From positions 1-64,000 of the forward strand of contig OMVY01000003.1 of NCBI GenBank assembly GCA_900314635.1: a stretch of DNA of 64,000 nucleotides, read 5' to 3'. Shown here piece by piece: positions 8,677-17,978 of the stretch. The number at the start of each line of letters is the position of its first letter. The stretch's first letter is position 1. The position numbers and the translations under genes are program-made. Source of the DNA: an uncultured Methanobrevibacter sp. (lineage in GTDB: Archaea; Methanobacteriota; Methanobacteria; Methanobacteriales; Methanobacteriaceae). Under the pieces are notes generated by a model. The model was not told where the DNA came from. It searched no databases and worked only from the letters and a program-made list of their open reading frames with translations.

Positions 8677-11169
8677 ATGGCAGAAAAAATTAAAACCTTG
8701 GATATTCCAGTAGATGGGATGCACTGCTCTTCCTGTTCTCTTGTGGTGGAGAAGTCACTTAACAAGCTTGATGCAGTTGAATCTACTGATGTGGATTTGA
8801 ACACCAACAAGGCCCACATAACTCTCAAAGGAGATCTGGACCCTGACTTGATTGACAAGACAGTCGAATCAGTAGGATTTACAGTTCCAAAAGAGGAAGC
8901 AGTCATTCAAATAGCAGGAATGCACTGTGCCTCATGTGTGAACAATGTGGAGAAGTTTGTACCTAGGGTAGACGGAATTATAGGAGCAAATGCCAACCTT
9001 TCAAACCAGAAAGTGACTCTGACATACTATCGAGACATGCTTGATTTGAAAGAGGTTAAGAAAACCATTGAAATGCTGGGTTTCGAATATATTGGACTCG
9101 ACAAGGATGTTGATATCCTCGACGAGGAAGCGAGATATGAAAAGGACCTCCAATCTAAGCTGTATCGCATCATAGTCGGTTTAATATTTTCAGCCATTCT
9201 AATGATCATGATGTGGTATGAGATCATGATACCTCCTCTTGACATGTGCCAGTCATCTCTTGTGGTGGCCATACTGCCATTCATTTATGTGAGCCATCCA
9301 ATTTTGAAGGCAGGTTTCAACTCATTCAGACATGGAAATCTGGATATGGATGTGATGTATTCAATGGGTATTCTTGTAGCATTCATATCAAGCCTGCTTG
9401 GAACATTCAATATCATACTTGATTCAAGTTTCATGTTTTACGATTCCGCTGTGATGCTTCCTTCATTTTTAACCATTGGAAGATATCTTGAAGCAAGAGC
9501 AAAAAGGCAGACTTCATCATCCATCCGTGAGCTCATCGGCCTTCAGCCTAAGACAGCCACTCTCGTAACAACTGATGAAGAGGGCAGGGAGATTGAAAAG
9601 GAAATCGACATTGAAGATATTCAAATCGGCGATAATCTGCTTGTAAAACCTGGTGAAAAGATTCCTGCCGATGCCATTGTAGTAGGCGGTGAAAGCTATG
9701 TCGATGAGGCAATGATTACAGGGGAGCCGGTTCCAAAGCTTAAAAAAGATGGATCAGATGTATTTGCAGGTACAATCAACCAGGACAGCGTCTTGAAGGT
9801 TGAAGCTCAGAAGATAGGCAGTGAAACAGTATTGTCACAGATCATCGAGCTTGTCGAGAAGGCTCAAGGGTCCAAGCCTCCTGTTCAAAGACTTGCAAAC
9901 AAGGCTGTCACATGGTTTATTCCAACCATCCTGACAATAGCTATTGTGGCATCCCTTTTATGGTATTTCGTATTCAAGCCTGGAGATTTGCTATTCGCTC
10001 TTACCTGCCTCATTTCAATCCTGGTTGTGGCTTGTCCGTGTGCTCTTGGTCTTGCAACTCCAACAGCTGTTACAGTCGGTGTTGGAAGAGCAGCGGAGTA
10101 TGGAATACTAATCAAGAACGGAGAAACCCTTGAAAGTTCCAAGGATGTTGATACTGTCGTATTCGATAAGACAGGAACCATTACAGAAGGCAAACCGGAA
10201 GTGGCCGATATCGTATGCTTCGACTATGATGATGATAAGTTCCTTCAGATATTGTCAACAGTCGAGAACAACTCACACCACCCTATAGCCAAAGCCATCC
10301 TGAACAAGTTCAAATCAAATAATATAGACTTGCTTGAAGCTGGTGGGGAAGATCTTTCTTTGCTTGAATGCAGTGAATTTGAAAACATCACAGGAAAAGG
10401 TTTGAAAGCAAATGTAGTGATTGACGGCGAATCTCAGGAAGTGTTGGCTGGAAACTTGAAATTGCTTGAAGATGAGGATGTTGCGGTATCTGATGAAGTT
10501 CTTGAGAAATTCAGTTCATTTGTCGGCGAAAGCAAGACAACAATCTGCATGTCAATTGGCGGCAAGGTTGCTGGAATTCTGACTTTGATGGACAAGCTCA
10601 AGCCAAGCTCCAAAAAGGCAATCAATGCTCTGCATGAGATGGGAATTGAAACTTACATGCTTACAGGTGATAATGAGAAAACTGCAGAGTCTGTTGCTAA
10701 ATCCGTTGGAATCGATAATGTCATGGCTAATGTCCTGCCTAATGACAAGCTTGACAAGGTCAAGGAGCTTCAAAATGCTGGAAAACGTGTTTTGTTTGTA
10801 GGTGATGGAATCAACGATGCTCCAGCTTTATCCCAGGCGGATATTGGAGTTGCCATGGGCAATGGTACTGATATTGCAATGGAAAGCGGAGATACTGTTA
10901 TCATGGAGGGAGACCTTGAAAACGTGGTTGCTTCCATTCAGATATCCAACAAGGTAATGACCAGGATTAAAGAGAACCTGTTTTGGGCATTTGCTTATAA
11001 CATGCTCCTTGTTCCAGCTGCTGCAGGCATACTGACACCTCTCTTTGGAATATACTTCCAACCTGAATGGGGAGGGCTTGCAATGGCATTGAGTTCAGTA
11101 ACTGTTGTATCACTGTCCTTGCTTCTTAAAGGATATGTGCCTCCTATCAAAAAGGAGAGTAAACCTTAA
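8677..11169 (+). CDS. copA: Copper-exporting P1B-type ATPase
   Basis: An 830-residue membrane ATPase that pumps Cu(I) out of the cell. It has two N-terminal HMA metal-binding domains (GMHCSSC near residue 14, GMHCASC near residue 81), then about eight membrane segments. The ion-binding CPC motif lies in ACPCALGLATPTA (about residue 453), phosphorylation motif DKTGT at about 497, nucleotide-binding HP in SHHPIAKA, TGDNEKTA, and the hinge GDGINDAP at about 709. All catalytic elements are intact. The CPC class marks transport of Cu/Ag. It starts at ATG 8677 with AGGAG upstream and pairs functionally with the copZ-like gene before it. Confidence 0.93.
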   Translation: MAEKIKTLDIPVDGMHCSSCSLVVEKSLNKLDAVESTDVDLNTNKAHITLKGDLDPDLIDKTVESVGFTVPKEEAVIQIAGMHCASCVNNVEKFVPRVDGIIGANANLSNQKVTLTYYRDMLDLKEVKKTIEMLGFEYIGLDKDVDILDEEARYEKDLQSKLYRIIVGLIFSAILMIMMWYEIMIPPLDMCQSSLVVAILPFIYVSHPILKAGFNSFRHGNLDMDVMYSMGILVAFISSLLGTFNIILDSSFMFYDSAVMLPSFLTIGRYLEARAKRQTSSSIRELIGLQPKTATLVTTDEEGREIEKEIDIEDIQIGDNLLVKPGEKIPADAIVVGGESYVDEAMITGEPVPKLKKDGSDVFAGTINQDSVLKVEAQKIGSETVLSQIIELVEKAQGSKPPVQRLANKAVTWFIPTILTIAIVASLLWYFVFKPGDLLFALTCLISILVVACPCALGLATPTAVTVGVGRAAEYGILIKNGETLESSKDVDTVVFDKTGTITEGKPEVADIVCFDYDDDKFLQILSTVENNSHHPIAKAILNKFKSNNIDLLEAGGEDLSLLECSEFENITGKGLKANVVIDGESQEVLAGNLKLLEDEDVAVSDEVLEKFSSFVGESKTTICMSIGGKVAGILTLMDKLKPSSKKAINALHEMGIETYMLTGDNEKTAESVAKSVGIDNVMANVLPNDKLDKVKELQNAGKRVLFVGDGINDAPALSQADIGVAMGNGTDIAMESGDTVIMEGDLENVVASIQISNKVMTRIKENLFWAFAYNMLLVPAAAGILTPLFGIYFQPEWGGLAMALSSVTVVSLSLLLKGYVPPIKKESKP

Positions 11170-11335
11170 TTTTTTCTCTTTTCTTTTTCTTTTTTTTAAT
11201 CAAATTTTTTCTATTCTTTTTAAACCAGTTATTCTCTAACCTTTTTAATCGAAAGCGAATTTTTTCATTTTAAATCTGGAATTTTAATTTAAACTAATAT
11301 TTATTTCAATACTTTTTGACAATTATTATCTATAA

Positions 11336-11351
11336 TGTATAAAATTATACA
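11336..11351. promoter_or_regulatory. Palindromic operator candidate upstream of trp operon
   Basis: TGTATAAAATTATACA is a near-perfect dyad (7-base arms around AA) about 20-30 bases upstream of the TATA-like element of the trp operon. Methanothermobacter TrpY binds TGTACA-type boxes upstream of its trp operon. This element is similar in outline, and a related TAGTACATTA lies at about 11364. Binding by a TrpY homologue is inference. Confidence 0.45.
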
Positions 11352-11369
11352 ACAAAGATTTAAATAGTA

Positions 11370-11382
11370 CATTATATATAAT
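11370..11382 (+). promoter_or_regulatory. Candidate TATA promoter of the trp operon
   Basis: ATTATATATAATA is the best TATA-like match before trpE and sits just downstream of the palindrome. Transcription would begin near 11400. Confidence 0.4.
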
Positions 11383-11536
11383 AAATATACAATCATATTA
11401 AAATAATTGATTTTATTGAAAAAATTTAAATTATTTGCATTTTATTAATCAATAAACTAAAAAATTCACACAATTTATTATATTTTTGATAAAAAATCGA
11501 ATTTATTTAATTTTAATCAAGAAAAGGAGGAGAACT

Positions 11537-13162
11537 ATGTATTGCCCAAGTTTGGATGAAGTAAAGGAAATAGCAAAGGATGATTCATATAAGAGAATCC
11601 CTGTCAGCTGTGAAATATTTTCAGATGCCAAGACTTCAATAGAGGTCTTGAGAAGACTCAGAATATTAAGCAATCACTGTTATATGCTTGAAAGCATAGA
11701 GGATTCTCAAAACTGGGGAAGATACAGTTTTTTAGGTTTCAATCCCATTCTTGAAATAACCTGTCAGGACGGAGTTCTAAAAATCAAGGGAAAATCCTCT
11801 CTCAGCGATTGTGAACTTGAAGATGATGAGGGGAATTGCTTTTCAATTAAAACAGATGATCCTGGAGAGTATATTCGAAAAATCATCGAGGAAAACAAGT
11901 CACCAAAGCTGAAAGACCTGCCTCCATTTTCAGGAGGTCTTGTAGGTTATTTTTCCTATGATTATATAAAATACAGCGAAAGTTCCCTTAAACTTGATGC
12001 CGAAAATCAGGATGCATTCAAGGATGTTGATTTGATGCTTTTCGACAAGGTCATAGCTTTCGACAACTTCAAGCAGAAGATAAATGTCATTGTCAATATG
12101 GAATTAGACTCTCGAGATGAGGAAAGCATTGAAATTTCATATGAAAAGGCATGCAATGCAATTGAAGAGATCATAAAAGTCATCAAGGCGGATAATATCA
12201 TTGATTTGCTGGATGAAGAATTCAAGGCTCAGTTTACAAATAAGAAAATTCTCGACGCATTGGAAGATTCCAATAAAATTGAGGATAAAAGGGAACTGAC
12301 CAAGCATTTGCCATTAAAACTTAAATCAGATTTCAGATACTTGTTTTCCAAGGATGAGTTCTGTTCAATGGTAAATCATGCCAAGGAATACATTACAGAA
12401 GGGGATATCTTCCAGGTGGTCTTGTCCAACCGTATTGAGGCTGATATTGAAGGCAGCTTGTTTGATGTTTACAGAGTCCTCAGAACTACAAATCCATCGC
12501 CTTATATGTTTTATTTCTCAAGCGACGATATGGAGATAGCCGGAGCAAGCCCTGAAACTCTTGTAAAACTGGTTGATAAAGATGTATACACATTTCCATT
12601 GGCAGGAACCCGTCCGAGAGGAAAAACCGCTGAGGAGGATCTGGCCCTTGAAAAGAATCTGCTCTTGGATGAAAAAGAAAGAGCGGAACACAACATGCTT
12701 GTGGATTTGGGAAGAAATGATATTGGAAAGATAAGCGAGATAGGCTCTGTCAAGGTCAATAGATACATGGATATAGTAAGGTTCTCCCATGTCATGCATA
12801 TTGGATCCACTGTTGAGGCAAAGCTTAGGGAGGATTGCGACTATCTCTCAGCTATTGATTCAATCCTGCCTGCCGGAACATTGTCAGGAGCTCCAAAGAT
12901 AAGAGCCTGTGAGATAATCAACGAGCTTGAGGACAATAAGAGGGGAATCTATGGAGGAGCTATTGGCTATATTGATTTGACCGGCAATCTTGATACATGC
13001 ATAGCTATTCGGATAGCATTTGCAAGGGACAACAAGGTCTTTATCAGATCTGGTGCTGGAATCGTAGCAGACAGCATTGCAGAAAATGAGTTCACGGAGT
13101 GCATCAACAAGGCTCAGGCGGTTATGGACGCCTTGGAAATTGCAGATGGAGGAATAAGATAA
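11537..13162 (+). CDS. trpE: Anthranilate synthase component I
   Basis: This 541-residue subunit converts chorismate to anthranilate with ammonia from TrpG, the first committed step to tryptophan. The N-terminal domain carries CYMLES, the region where tryptophan binds for feedback inhibition in the family. The C-terminal chorismate-binding domain contains GDIFQVVLSNR, GASPETLVKL, PLAGTRPRG, HNMLVDLGRNDIG, LPAGTLSGAPK and IYGGAIGYID, all canonical. ATG 11537 is chosen because AGGAGG lies seven bases upstream; the longer in-frame extension from 11486 is low-complexity leader. It heads the contiguous trpEGDCFBA set. Confidence 0.96.
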   Translation: MYCPSLDEVKEIAKDDSYKRIPVSCEIFSDAKTSIEVLRRLRILSNHCYMLESIEDSQNWGRYSFLGFNPILEITCQDGVLKIKGKSSLSDCELEDDEGNCFSIKTDDPGEYIRKIIEENKSPKLKDLPPFSGGLVGYFSYDYIKYSESSLKLDAENQDAFKDVDLMLFDKVIAFDNFKQKINVIVNMELDSRDEESIEISYEKACNAIEEIIKVIKADNIIDLLDEEFKAQFTNKKILDALEDSNKIEDKRELTKHLPLKLKSDFRYLFSKDEFCSMVNHAKEYITEGDIFQVVLSNRIEADIEGSLFDVYRVLRTTNPSPYMFYFSSDDMEIAGASPETLVKLVDKDVYTFPLAGTRPRGKTAEEDLALEKNLLLDEKERAEHNMLVDLGRNDIGKISEIGSVKVNRYMDIVRFSHVMHIGSTVEAKLREDCDYLSAIDSILPAGTLSGAPKIRACEIINELEDNKRGIYGGAIGYIDLTGNLDTCIAIRIAFARDNKVFIRSGAGIVADSIAENEFTECINKAQAVMDALEIADGGIR

Positions 13163-13187
13163 TACCTCTTAATTTTATGGTGATTAA

Positions 13188-13808
13188 ATGATTCTTTTAA
13201 TGGATAATTACGATAGTTTTGTTTATAATTTATATCAATATATTGGAGAGGCTTTAGCTAATAAAAGGGGCTATGATTTAAGCAATAAAGATGATTTGGC
13301 CAGGATTTATGATGAAATCAAGGTTATTCGAAACGATGAGATGACTGTTGAGGAAGTTAATGATTTGAATCCAGATTATATCATATTGTCCCCTGGGCCG
13401 GGCAAGCCAAAAGATGCAGGCATCTGCAAGGACATAGTCAAGGAGTATCTTGGCGGGGATGCTCCTATTCTAGGGGTCTGCCTTGGACATCAAGCTATTT
13501 GCGAAGCCCTCGGAGCAGACATCATCCATGCGAAAGAGCTGATGCATGGAAAGACTTCCATAATTGAACTAGGTGATGATGTTATTTTCAATGGAATCGA
13601 GGGTTCTATTCAAATAGCAAGATACCATTCCCTGGCAGTTGACAAGGATACATTATCAGGAGATCTGGATGTCCTGGCTCAATCTGATGACGGCGAGATA
13701 ATGGCGGTAAAGTGTAAGAATGCAAAAATCTACGGCCTTCAATTCCATCCGGAATCCGTATTGACTCCTGATGGATTAAAAATTATAGAGAATTTCCTAG
13801 GGCTTTGA
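13188..13808 (+). CDS. trpG: Anthranilate synthase component II (glutamine amidotransferase)
   Basis: This 206-residue class I amidotransferase supplies ammonia to TrpE from glutamine. Visible are the N-terminal LLMDNYDSFVYNL, the oxyanion segment LSPGPGKPKDAG, the nucleophile cysteine in LGVCLGHQAI (about residue 97), and the catalytic His-Glu in LQFHPESVLTPDG. It begins 25 bases after trpE with GGTG five bases before the ATG. The HGKTS segment is typical of TrpG rather than of para-aminobenzoate synthase PabA alone, although one protein may serve both. Confidence 0.94.
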   Translation: MILLMDNYDSFVYNLYQYIGEALANKRGYDLSNKDDLARIYDEIKVIRNDEMTVEEVNDLNPDYIILSPGPGKPKDAGICKDIVKEYLGGDAPILGVCLGHQAICEALGADIIHAKELMHGKTSIIELGDDVIFNGIEGSIQIARYHSLAVDKDTLSGDLDVLAQSDDGEIMAVKCKNAKIYGLQFHPESVLTPDGLKIIENFLGL

Positions 13809-13830
13809 TTGAGGAGCTATGGTGTTTTTT

Positions 13831-13946
13831 AAAACCCATTCAAATATTGAATTTTTTCAAATATTATTTAAGATTTAAAAAATTTTAAAAACCATTCGGA
13901 TATTGAATTTTTTCAAATATTATTATTAAGACTTAAAAATTTTTTT
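13831..13946 (+). repeat. 56-bp tandem duplication between trpG and trpD
   Basis: Two imperfect copies start near 13831 and 13887. Each contains CCATTC, then ATATTGAATTTTTTCAAATATTAT, then a (T)TAAGA-TTAAAAA stretch. The central part (ATTGAATTTTTTCAAAT) is itself an inverted repeat. The second copy runs into the trpD ribosome-binding site. Confidence 0.75.
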
Positions 13947-13958
13947 AAAGGTGATTAT

Positions 13959-14966
13959 ATGATTAAGGAAGCTATTTTAAAAGTATACAAAAATGAAGAT
14001 TTAACTTATGGTGAAGCTTATGAAACAATGGACGAGATAATGAGTGGTGAGGCAAGCGAAGTTCAAATGAGTGCGTACCTGATTGCAATGTCAATGAAAG
14101 GGGAGACTATCGATGAAATCACAGCATCTGCTGAAGCCATGAGGGCTCATTGTGTTAGATTATTGAATGATGAAGACGTTTTGGAAATTGTTGGAACAGG
14201 GGGAGATGGTTCGAACACATTCAATATCTCCACCACATCATCCATTGTAATCTCAGCAGCAGGAGTGCCCGTCGCCAAGCATGGAAACAGGTCCGCATCA
14301 AGTAAATGTGGTGCTGCGGATGTGTTGGAGGAGCTGGGAGTCAATATCAACATAAGTCCTGAAAAGAGTCTGAGCTGTCTTAAGGAAATCAATTTATGCT
14401 TCCTGTTTGCTCAAAACTACCATTTGTCAATGAAATATGTGGCAGGAGTTAGAAAGGAACTTTCAATCAGGACAATATTCAATATTCTCGGACCATTGAC
14501 AAGTCCTGCCGGTGCTTCAATGGAAGTTCTCGGAGTATATGAAAGAGAATTGCTGGAGCCTCTTGCAGATGTTTTAAAAAATCTCGGAGTTAAATCAGCC
14601 ATGGTTGTTTACGGCATGGATGGGATGGATGAAATATCCTCCAGCGACAAGACTGCAATATGCGAGCTTAAAGATGGTGAAACCAGGACATATGAGATTT
14701 CCCCTGAGGATTTCGGCATGGATGTCGCTTCCAAGGAAGACCTTGTCGGCGGTGAAGCTGAAGAAAATGCTAAAATCACAAGAGCCGTCTTAAATGGGGA
14801 AAAAGGACCTAGAAGAAATGCCGTTCTTTTAAATTCAGCTGCAGGATTGTATGTTGCGGGCATGGTTGATTCATTGGAAGAAGGAGTAAAGCTTGCTGAA
14901 GATGTCATTGATTCAGGAAAAGCAATGGAACAGCTTGAAAAATTCATTGAAGTTACAAACAGATAA
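13959..14966 (+). CDS. trpD: Anthranilate phosphoribosyltransferase
   Basis: This 335-residue enzyme transfers the phosphoribosyl group of PRPP to anthranilate. The signature GTGGDGSNTFNISTTSS binds PRPP pyrophosphate, and KHGNRSASSKCGAADVLE follows as in all TrpD proteins. Later, FNILGPLTSPA is conserved. Length is standard. Start 13959 lies exactly five bases after GGTG. A 150-base gap with tandem repeats separates it from trpG, wider than the other spacings in the operon, so a secondary promoter there is possible. Confidence 0.95.
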   Translation: MIKEAILKVYKNEDLTYGEAYETMDEIMSGEASEVQMSAYLIAMSMKGETIDEITASAEAMRAHCVRLLNDEDVLEIVGTGGDGSNTFNISTTSSIVISAAGVPVAKHGNRSASSKCGAADVLEELGVNINISPEKSLSCLKEINLCFLFAQNYHLSMKYVAGVRKELSIRTIFNILGPLTSPAGASMEVLGVYERELLEPLADVLKNLGVKSAMVVYGMDGMDEISSSDKTAICELKDGETRTYEISPEDFGMDVASKEDLVGGEAEENAKITRAVLNGEKGPRRNAVLLNSAAGLYVAGMVDSLEEGVKLAEDVIDSGKAMEQLEKFIEVTNR

Positions 14967-15006
14967 TCATTTATAATAGAAAACTCATCGATAAAATAGG
15001 GATAAT

Positions 15007-15783
15007 ATGCTGGATGAAATCGTTGCAAAAACCAAGGAAAGGCTGGTTGAAGTTAAACAGAATAAGTCTCTGGACCAGTTGATAGGTGAAGTGTCAAAAC
15101 TGGAAATCAACGAGGATTTTCCATTTAAGGAGGCTTTGAAGGGTCCTGAAATAGCAATAATAGCCGAAGTTAAAAAAGCTTCTCCTTCAAAGGGGCTTAT
15201 TTCTCAAGATTTTGATTATATTAAAATTGCAAGGGAATACGAGGAAGCAGGAGCTTCAGCAATATCCGTTTTGACAGAGCCGTATTTTTTCAAAGGTTCA
15301 AATGATTTTTTAAGGGAAATTTCAGAAAATGTTTCTATTCCAATTTTAAGAAAGGATTTCACTATTGATGAGTATATGATTTATGAAGCCAAATTATTAG
15401 GTGCATCAGCTGTTCTTTTGATAGTTTCAATATTGGATGATGATCAATTGAAGAAATATTTGAACCTGGCGCATGAATTGGGATTGTCTGCAATTGTTGA
15501 AACCCATGATGCAAATGAAATCAAAACTGCATTGGATGCTGGTGCTGAGATAATCGGAGTAAACAATAGAAATCTTGCTGATTTCACTGTTGATATTGAA
15601 AACAGCATTAGATTGCGCTCTCTTGTGGGAGATGATGTTGTTTTTATTTCTGAAAGTGGGATTAAAACCAAGGAAGATGTGACTAGATTGAAGGAAAACA
15701 ATGTTGATGCGGTTTTGATTGGTGAGACTTTAATGAGAAGCGAAGATAAGAAGTCCATGATTTTTGAGTTGAAAAATGGCTGA
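15007..15783 (+). CDS. trpC: Indole-3-glycerol phosphate synthase
   Basis: This 258-residue TIM-barrel enzyme closes the indole ring of CdRP with loss of CO2. Conserved segments are AEVKKASPSKGLIS (catalytic lysine), ISVLTEPYFFKGS, LRKDFTIDEYMIYEA (catalytic lysine and aspartate), IIGVNNRNL and VFISESGI. Starts 40 bases after trpD. It is a single-domain protein, not fused to TrpF. Confidence 0.95.
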   Translation: MLDEIVAKTKERLVEVKQNKSLDQLIGEVSKLEINEDFPFKEALKGPEIAIIAEVKKASPSKGLISQDFDYIKIAREYEEAGASAISVLTEPYFFKGSNDFLREISENVSIPILRKDFTIDEYMIYEAKLLGASAVLLIVSILDDDQLKKYLNLAHELGLSAIVETHDANEIKTALDAGAEIIGVNNRNLADFTVDIENSIRLRSLVGDDVVFISESGIKTKEDVTRLKENNVDAVLIGETLMRSEDKKSMIFELKNG

Positions 15784-15867
15784 TTGGCAGTTATTGAAGT
15801 GTTGTAGGTTTCTGGTGAGTTGTGTTTTTGTTGTGAGAAATTTTCTGGTGAAATTTAGGTGTTGAAG

Positions 15868-16512
15868 ATGGTAAAGATTAAGATTTGTGGAATGAGAAGG
15901 CCTGAAGATATGGAAATGGCAAATAAGTACAAGCCGGATTATATTGGATTTGTTTTTGCTGAAAGTCCTCGCAAGGTATCATATGATCAGGCCAGAGAAT
16001 TGTCAGGCCTTTTAAGTGAAGATATTGTTCCTGTCGGTGTCTTTGTAAACGAGCATATGAAGCTTATCGTTGATTTGTTCAAGGAGGGAATAATCGAAAT
16101 GGCTCAGCTTCACGGGGATGAGGATGAGAATTACATCAAGAATCTAAAGGCAAAATCATTGGAGGAAACAGGCAGTGAAATACCAGTTGTCAATGCTATA
16201 GAGATAAATGCTGAAGATACGGATTATAATAAACGATTATTTGAGTGGAGTGACTCAGCAGCAGATTATTTTATTTTAGACAGTGGAAAAGGTTCAGGCA
16301 AAACTTTTGACTGGGATTTGATTGACAAGGATAACGAATTTTTTAAAAATTCAATTTTTCTAGCTGGGGGATTGAATAGTGAAAACATTTCTTCAGCTAT
16401 TGAGGAGTTCAATCCATTTGCAGTGGATTTAAGCAGTTCAGTTGAAACCAATGGATTTAAGGATGAAAAGAAAATCAAGGAAATAGTCGAAATCATAGAA
16501 AATTATAGATAA
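15868..16512 (+). CDS. trpF: Phosphoribosylanthranilate isomerase
   Basis: This 214-residue TIM barrel catalyses the Amadori rearrangement of PRA to CdRP. KIKICGMRRPEDM carries the catalytic cysteine near the N-terminus; IGFVFAESPRKVS, QLHGDE, the aspartate in FILDSGKGSGKTFDW, LAGGLNSENI and VDLSSSVE are canonical. Start 15868 is chosen because AGGTG lies just upstream; the in-frame GTG at 15859 belongs to that signal. An 84-base gap separates it from trpC. Confidence 0.94.
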   Translation: MVKIKICGMRRPEDMEMANKYKPDYIGFVFAESPRKVSYDQARELSGLLSEDIVPVGVFVNEHMKLIVDLFKEGIIEMAQLHGDEDENYIKNLKAKSLEETGSEIPVVNAIEINAEDTDYNKRLFEWSDSAADYFILDSGKGSGKTFDWDLIDKDNEFFKNSIFLAGGLNSENISSAIEEFNPFAVDLSSSVETNGFKDEKKIKEIVEIIENYR

Positions 16513-16530
16513 TAATAATTACTAATAGAT

Positions 16531-16695
16531 ATTTGGATTTTATGATATGATTTCATAATATTTGTATTTCAAAGGTTGCGGCGAGATTTGGATTTTATGA
16601 TATGATTTCATAATATTTGTATTTCAAAGGTTGCGGCGAGATTTGGATTTTATGATATGATTTCATAATATTTGTATTTCAAAGATTACACAATA
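16531..16695 (+). repeat. 55-bp tandem repeat, three copies, upstream of trpB
   Basis: Units lie at 16531-16585, 16586-16640 and 16641-16684, the third decaying into degenerate copies up to about 16735. Each unit contains the dyad TATGATTTCATA and a GC-rich piece GGTTGCGGCGAG that stands out in this AT-rich sequence. The copies are near identical, so the expansion looks recent. No spacers, hence not CRISPR. It separates trpF from trpB and could hold an internal promoter or attenuate the transcript. Confidence 0.9.
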
Positions 16696-16775
16696 TTTGT
16701 TTTTTAAAGTTTACAGCAATATTTGAATTTAATGATTATTACTATAAATATCAAATTAATAATTGGAGATAGAAT

Positions 16776-17960
16776 ATGAGCAGAGGAAGATTTGGAGTTC
16801 ATGGAGGACAGTACATATCTGAAACATTGATGAATGAACTCCTGAGCTTGGAAGAACAATATAACCATTTTAAGGATGATCCTGAATTTAGAGAGGAATT
16901 GAATACTCTACTAAAGGAATATGCAGGAAGGCCTTCCTTATTATACTATGCAAAAAGAATGACAGAGGACCTTGGAGGAGCTAAAATTTATCTTAAGCGA
17001 GAAGACTTGAATCATACAGGCGCTCACAAGATAAACAATGTTCTCGGCCAATGCCTCCTGGCAAAAAAGATGGGAAAGACCAGAGTCATTGCAGAAACCG
17101 GTGCAGGCCAGCATGGAGTGGCTACAGCTACTGCGGCAGCATTGTTGGATATGGAATGTGAAGTGTTCATGGGTGAGGAGGACACTGAAAGGCAGGCTTT
17201 GAATGTTTACAGAATGGAGCTTCTGGGAGCCAAGGTGCATACTGTCAAAACAGGCTCAAGAGTGCTGAAGGATGCGGTCAACGATGCATTCAGAGAATGG
17301 ATTTCAAGAGTTGACGACACCCACTATGTTATAGGGTCCACAATGGGTCCCCATCCTTTCCCAACCATTGTAAGGGATTTCCAGGCAGTAATAAGCGAGG
17401 AAATCAAGGAGCAGATACTGGAGCTTGAAGGCAAGCTGCCGGATATGGTTATAGCTTGTGTTGGAGGTGGAAGCAATGCCATGGGGGCATTCTACAATTT
17501 CCTGGAAGATGAAGATGTAAGGCTTGTAGGCGTTGAAGCTGCAGGAAAGGGAATTGATACTGAATTCCATGCTGCTACAATTTCCAAAGGGGAGATTGGA
17601 ATCTTCCATGGAATGAAATCCTATTTCTGTCAAGGAAATTATGGCCAGATATCTCCGGTTTACTCAATATCTGCAGGACTTGATTATCCTGGAATCGGTC
17701 CGGAGCATGCCTATCTGCATGATATTGGAAGGGCGGAATATGTCAGCGCTACAGACGATGAAGCGGTTGAGGCATTTGAATACTTGTCCAGGATGGAAGG
17801 AATCATTCCAGCTATTGAATCATCCCATGCTATAGCCCATGCCATGAGAATTGCAGGAGACATGGATAAGGATGATGTGATTGTAATAAATGTATCAGGC
17901 CGTGGAGACAAGGATGTGGCGGCTATTGCTCGCTATAAGGGAGTTGAATTATACGAATGA
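16776..17960 (+). CDS. trpB: Tryptophan synthase beta chain
   Basis: This 394-residue PLP enzyme joins indole and serine to tryptophan. The PLP lysine is in [13 protein letters not shown] (about residue 87), [10 protein letters not shown] binds the PLP phosphate, and GETGAGQHG-like [13 protein letters not shown] and RGDKD close to the C-terminus are as in TrpB1. The N-terminal [16 protein letters not shown] is the classical TrpB1 opening, meaning the form that complexes with TrpA, not the archaeal stand-alone TrpB2. TrpA follows 18 bases downstream. Confidence 0.96.
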   Translation: MSRGRFGVHGGQYISETLMNELLSLEEQYNHFKDDPEFREELNTLLKEYAGRPSLLYYAKRMTEDLGGAKIYLKREDLNHTGAHKINNVLGQCLLAKKMGKTRVIAETGAGQHGVATATAAALLDMECEVFMGEEDTERQALNVYRMELLGAKVHTVKTGSRVLKDAVNDAFREWISRVDDTHYVIGSTMGPHPFPTIVRDFQAVISEEIKEQILELEGKLPDMVIACVGGGSNAMGAFYNFLEDEDVRLVGVEAAGKGIDTEFHAATISKGEIGIFHGMKSYFCQGNYGQISPVYSISAGLDYPGIGPEHAYLHDIGRAEYVSATDDEAVEAFEYLSRMEGIIPAIESSHAIAHAMRIAGDMDKDDVIVINVSGRGDKDVAAIARYKGVELYE

Positions 17961-17978
17961 TTGCAGTGGGGTTTTTTA

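Larger units (their letters stand above)
11170..11536. other. Gap between copA and trpE
   Basis: 367 bases without a gene. The first ~60 bases are T-rich (copA terminator). Bases 11330-11400 hold the candidate trp operator and promoter entered separately. The remaining ~130 bases up to the ribosome-binding site AGGAGG (11525-11530) would be an AT-rich leader. I see no leader peptide rich in tryptophan codons. Confidence 0.5.

Noticed and set aside
16531-16735. Regular 55-bp repeats considered as a CRISPR array
   Set aside because: Units abut one another without unique spacers, lie inside the trp operon and no cas genes are nearby. The same holds for the blocks at 5960, 31135 and 46111.
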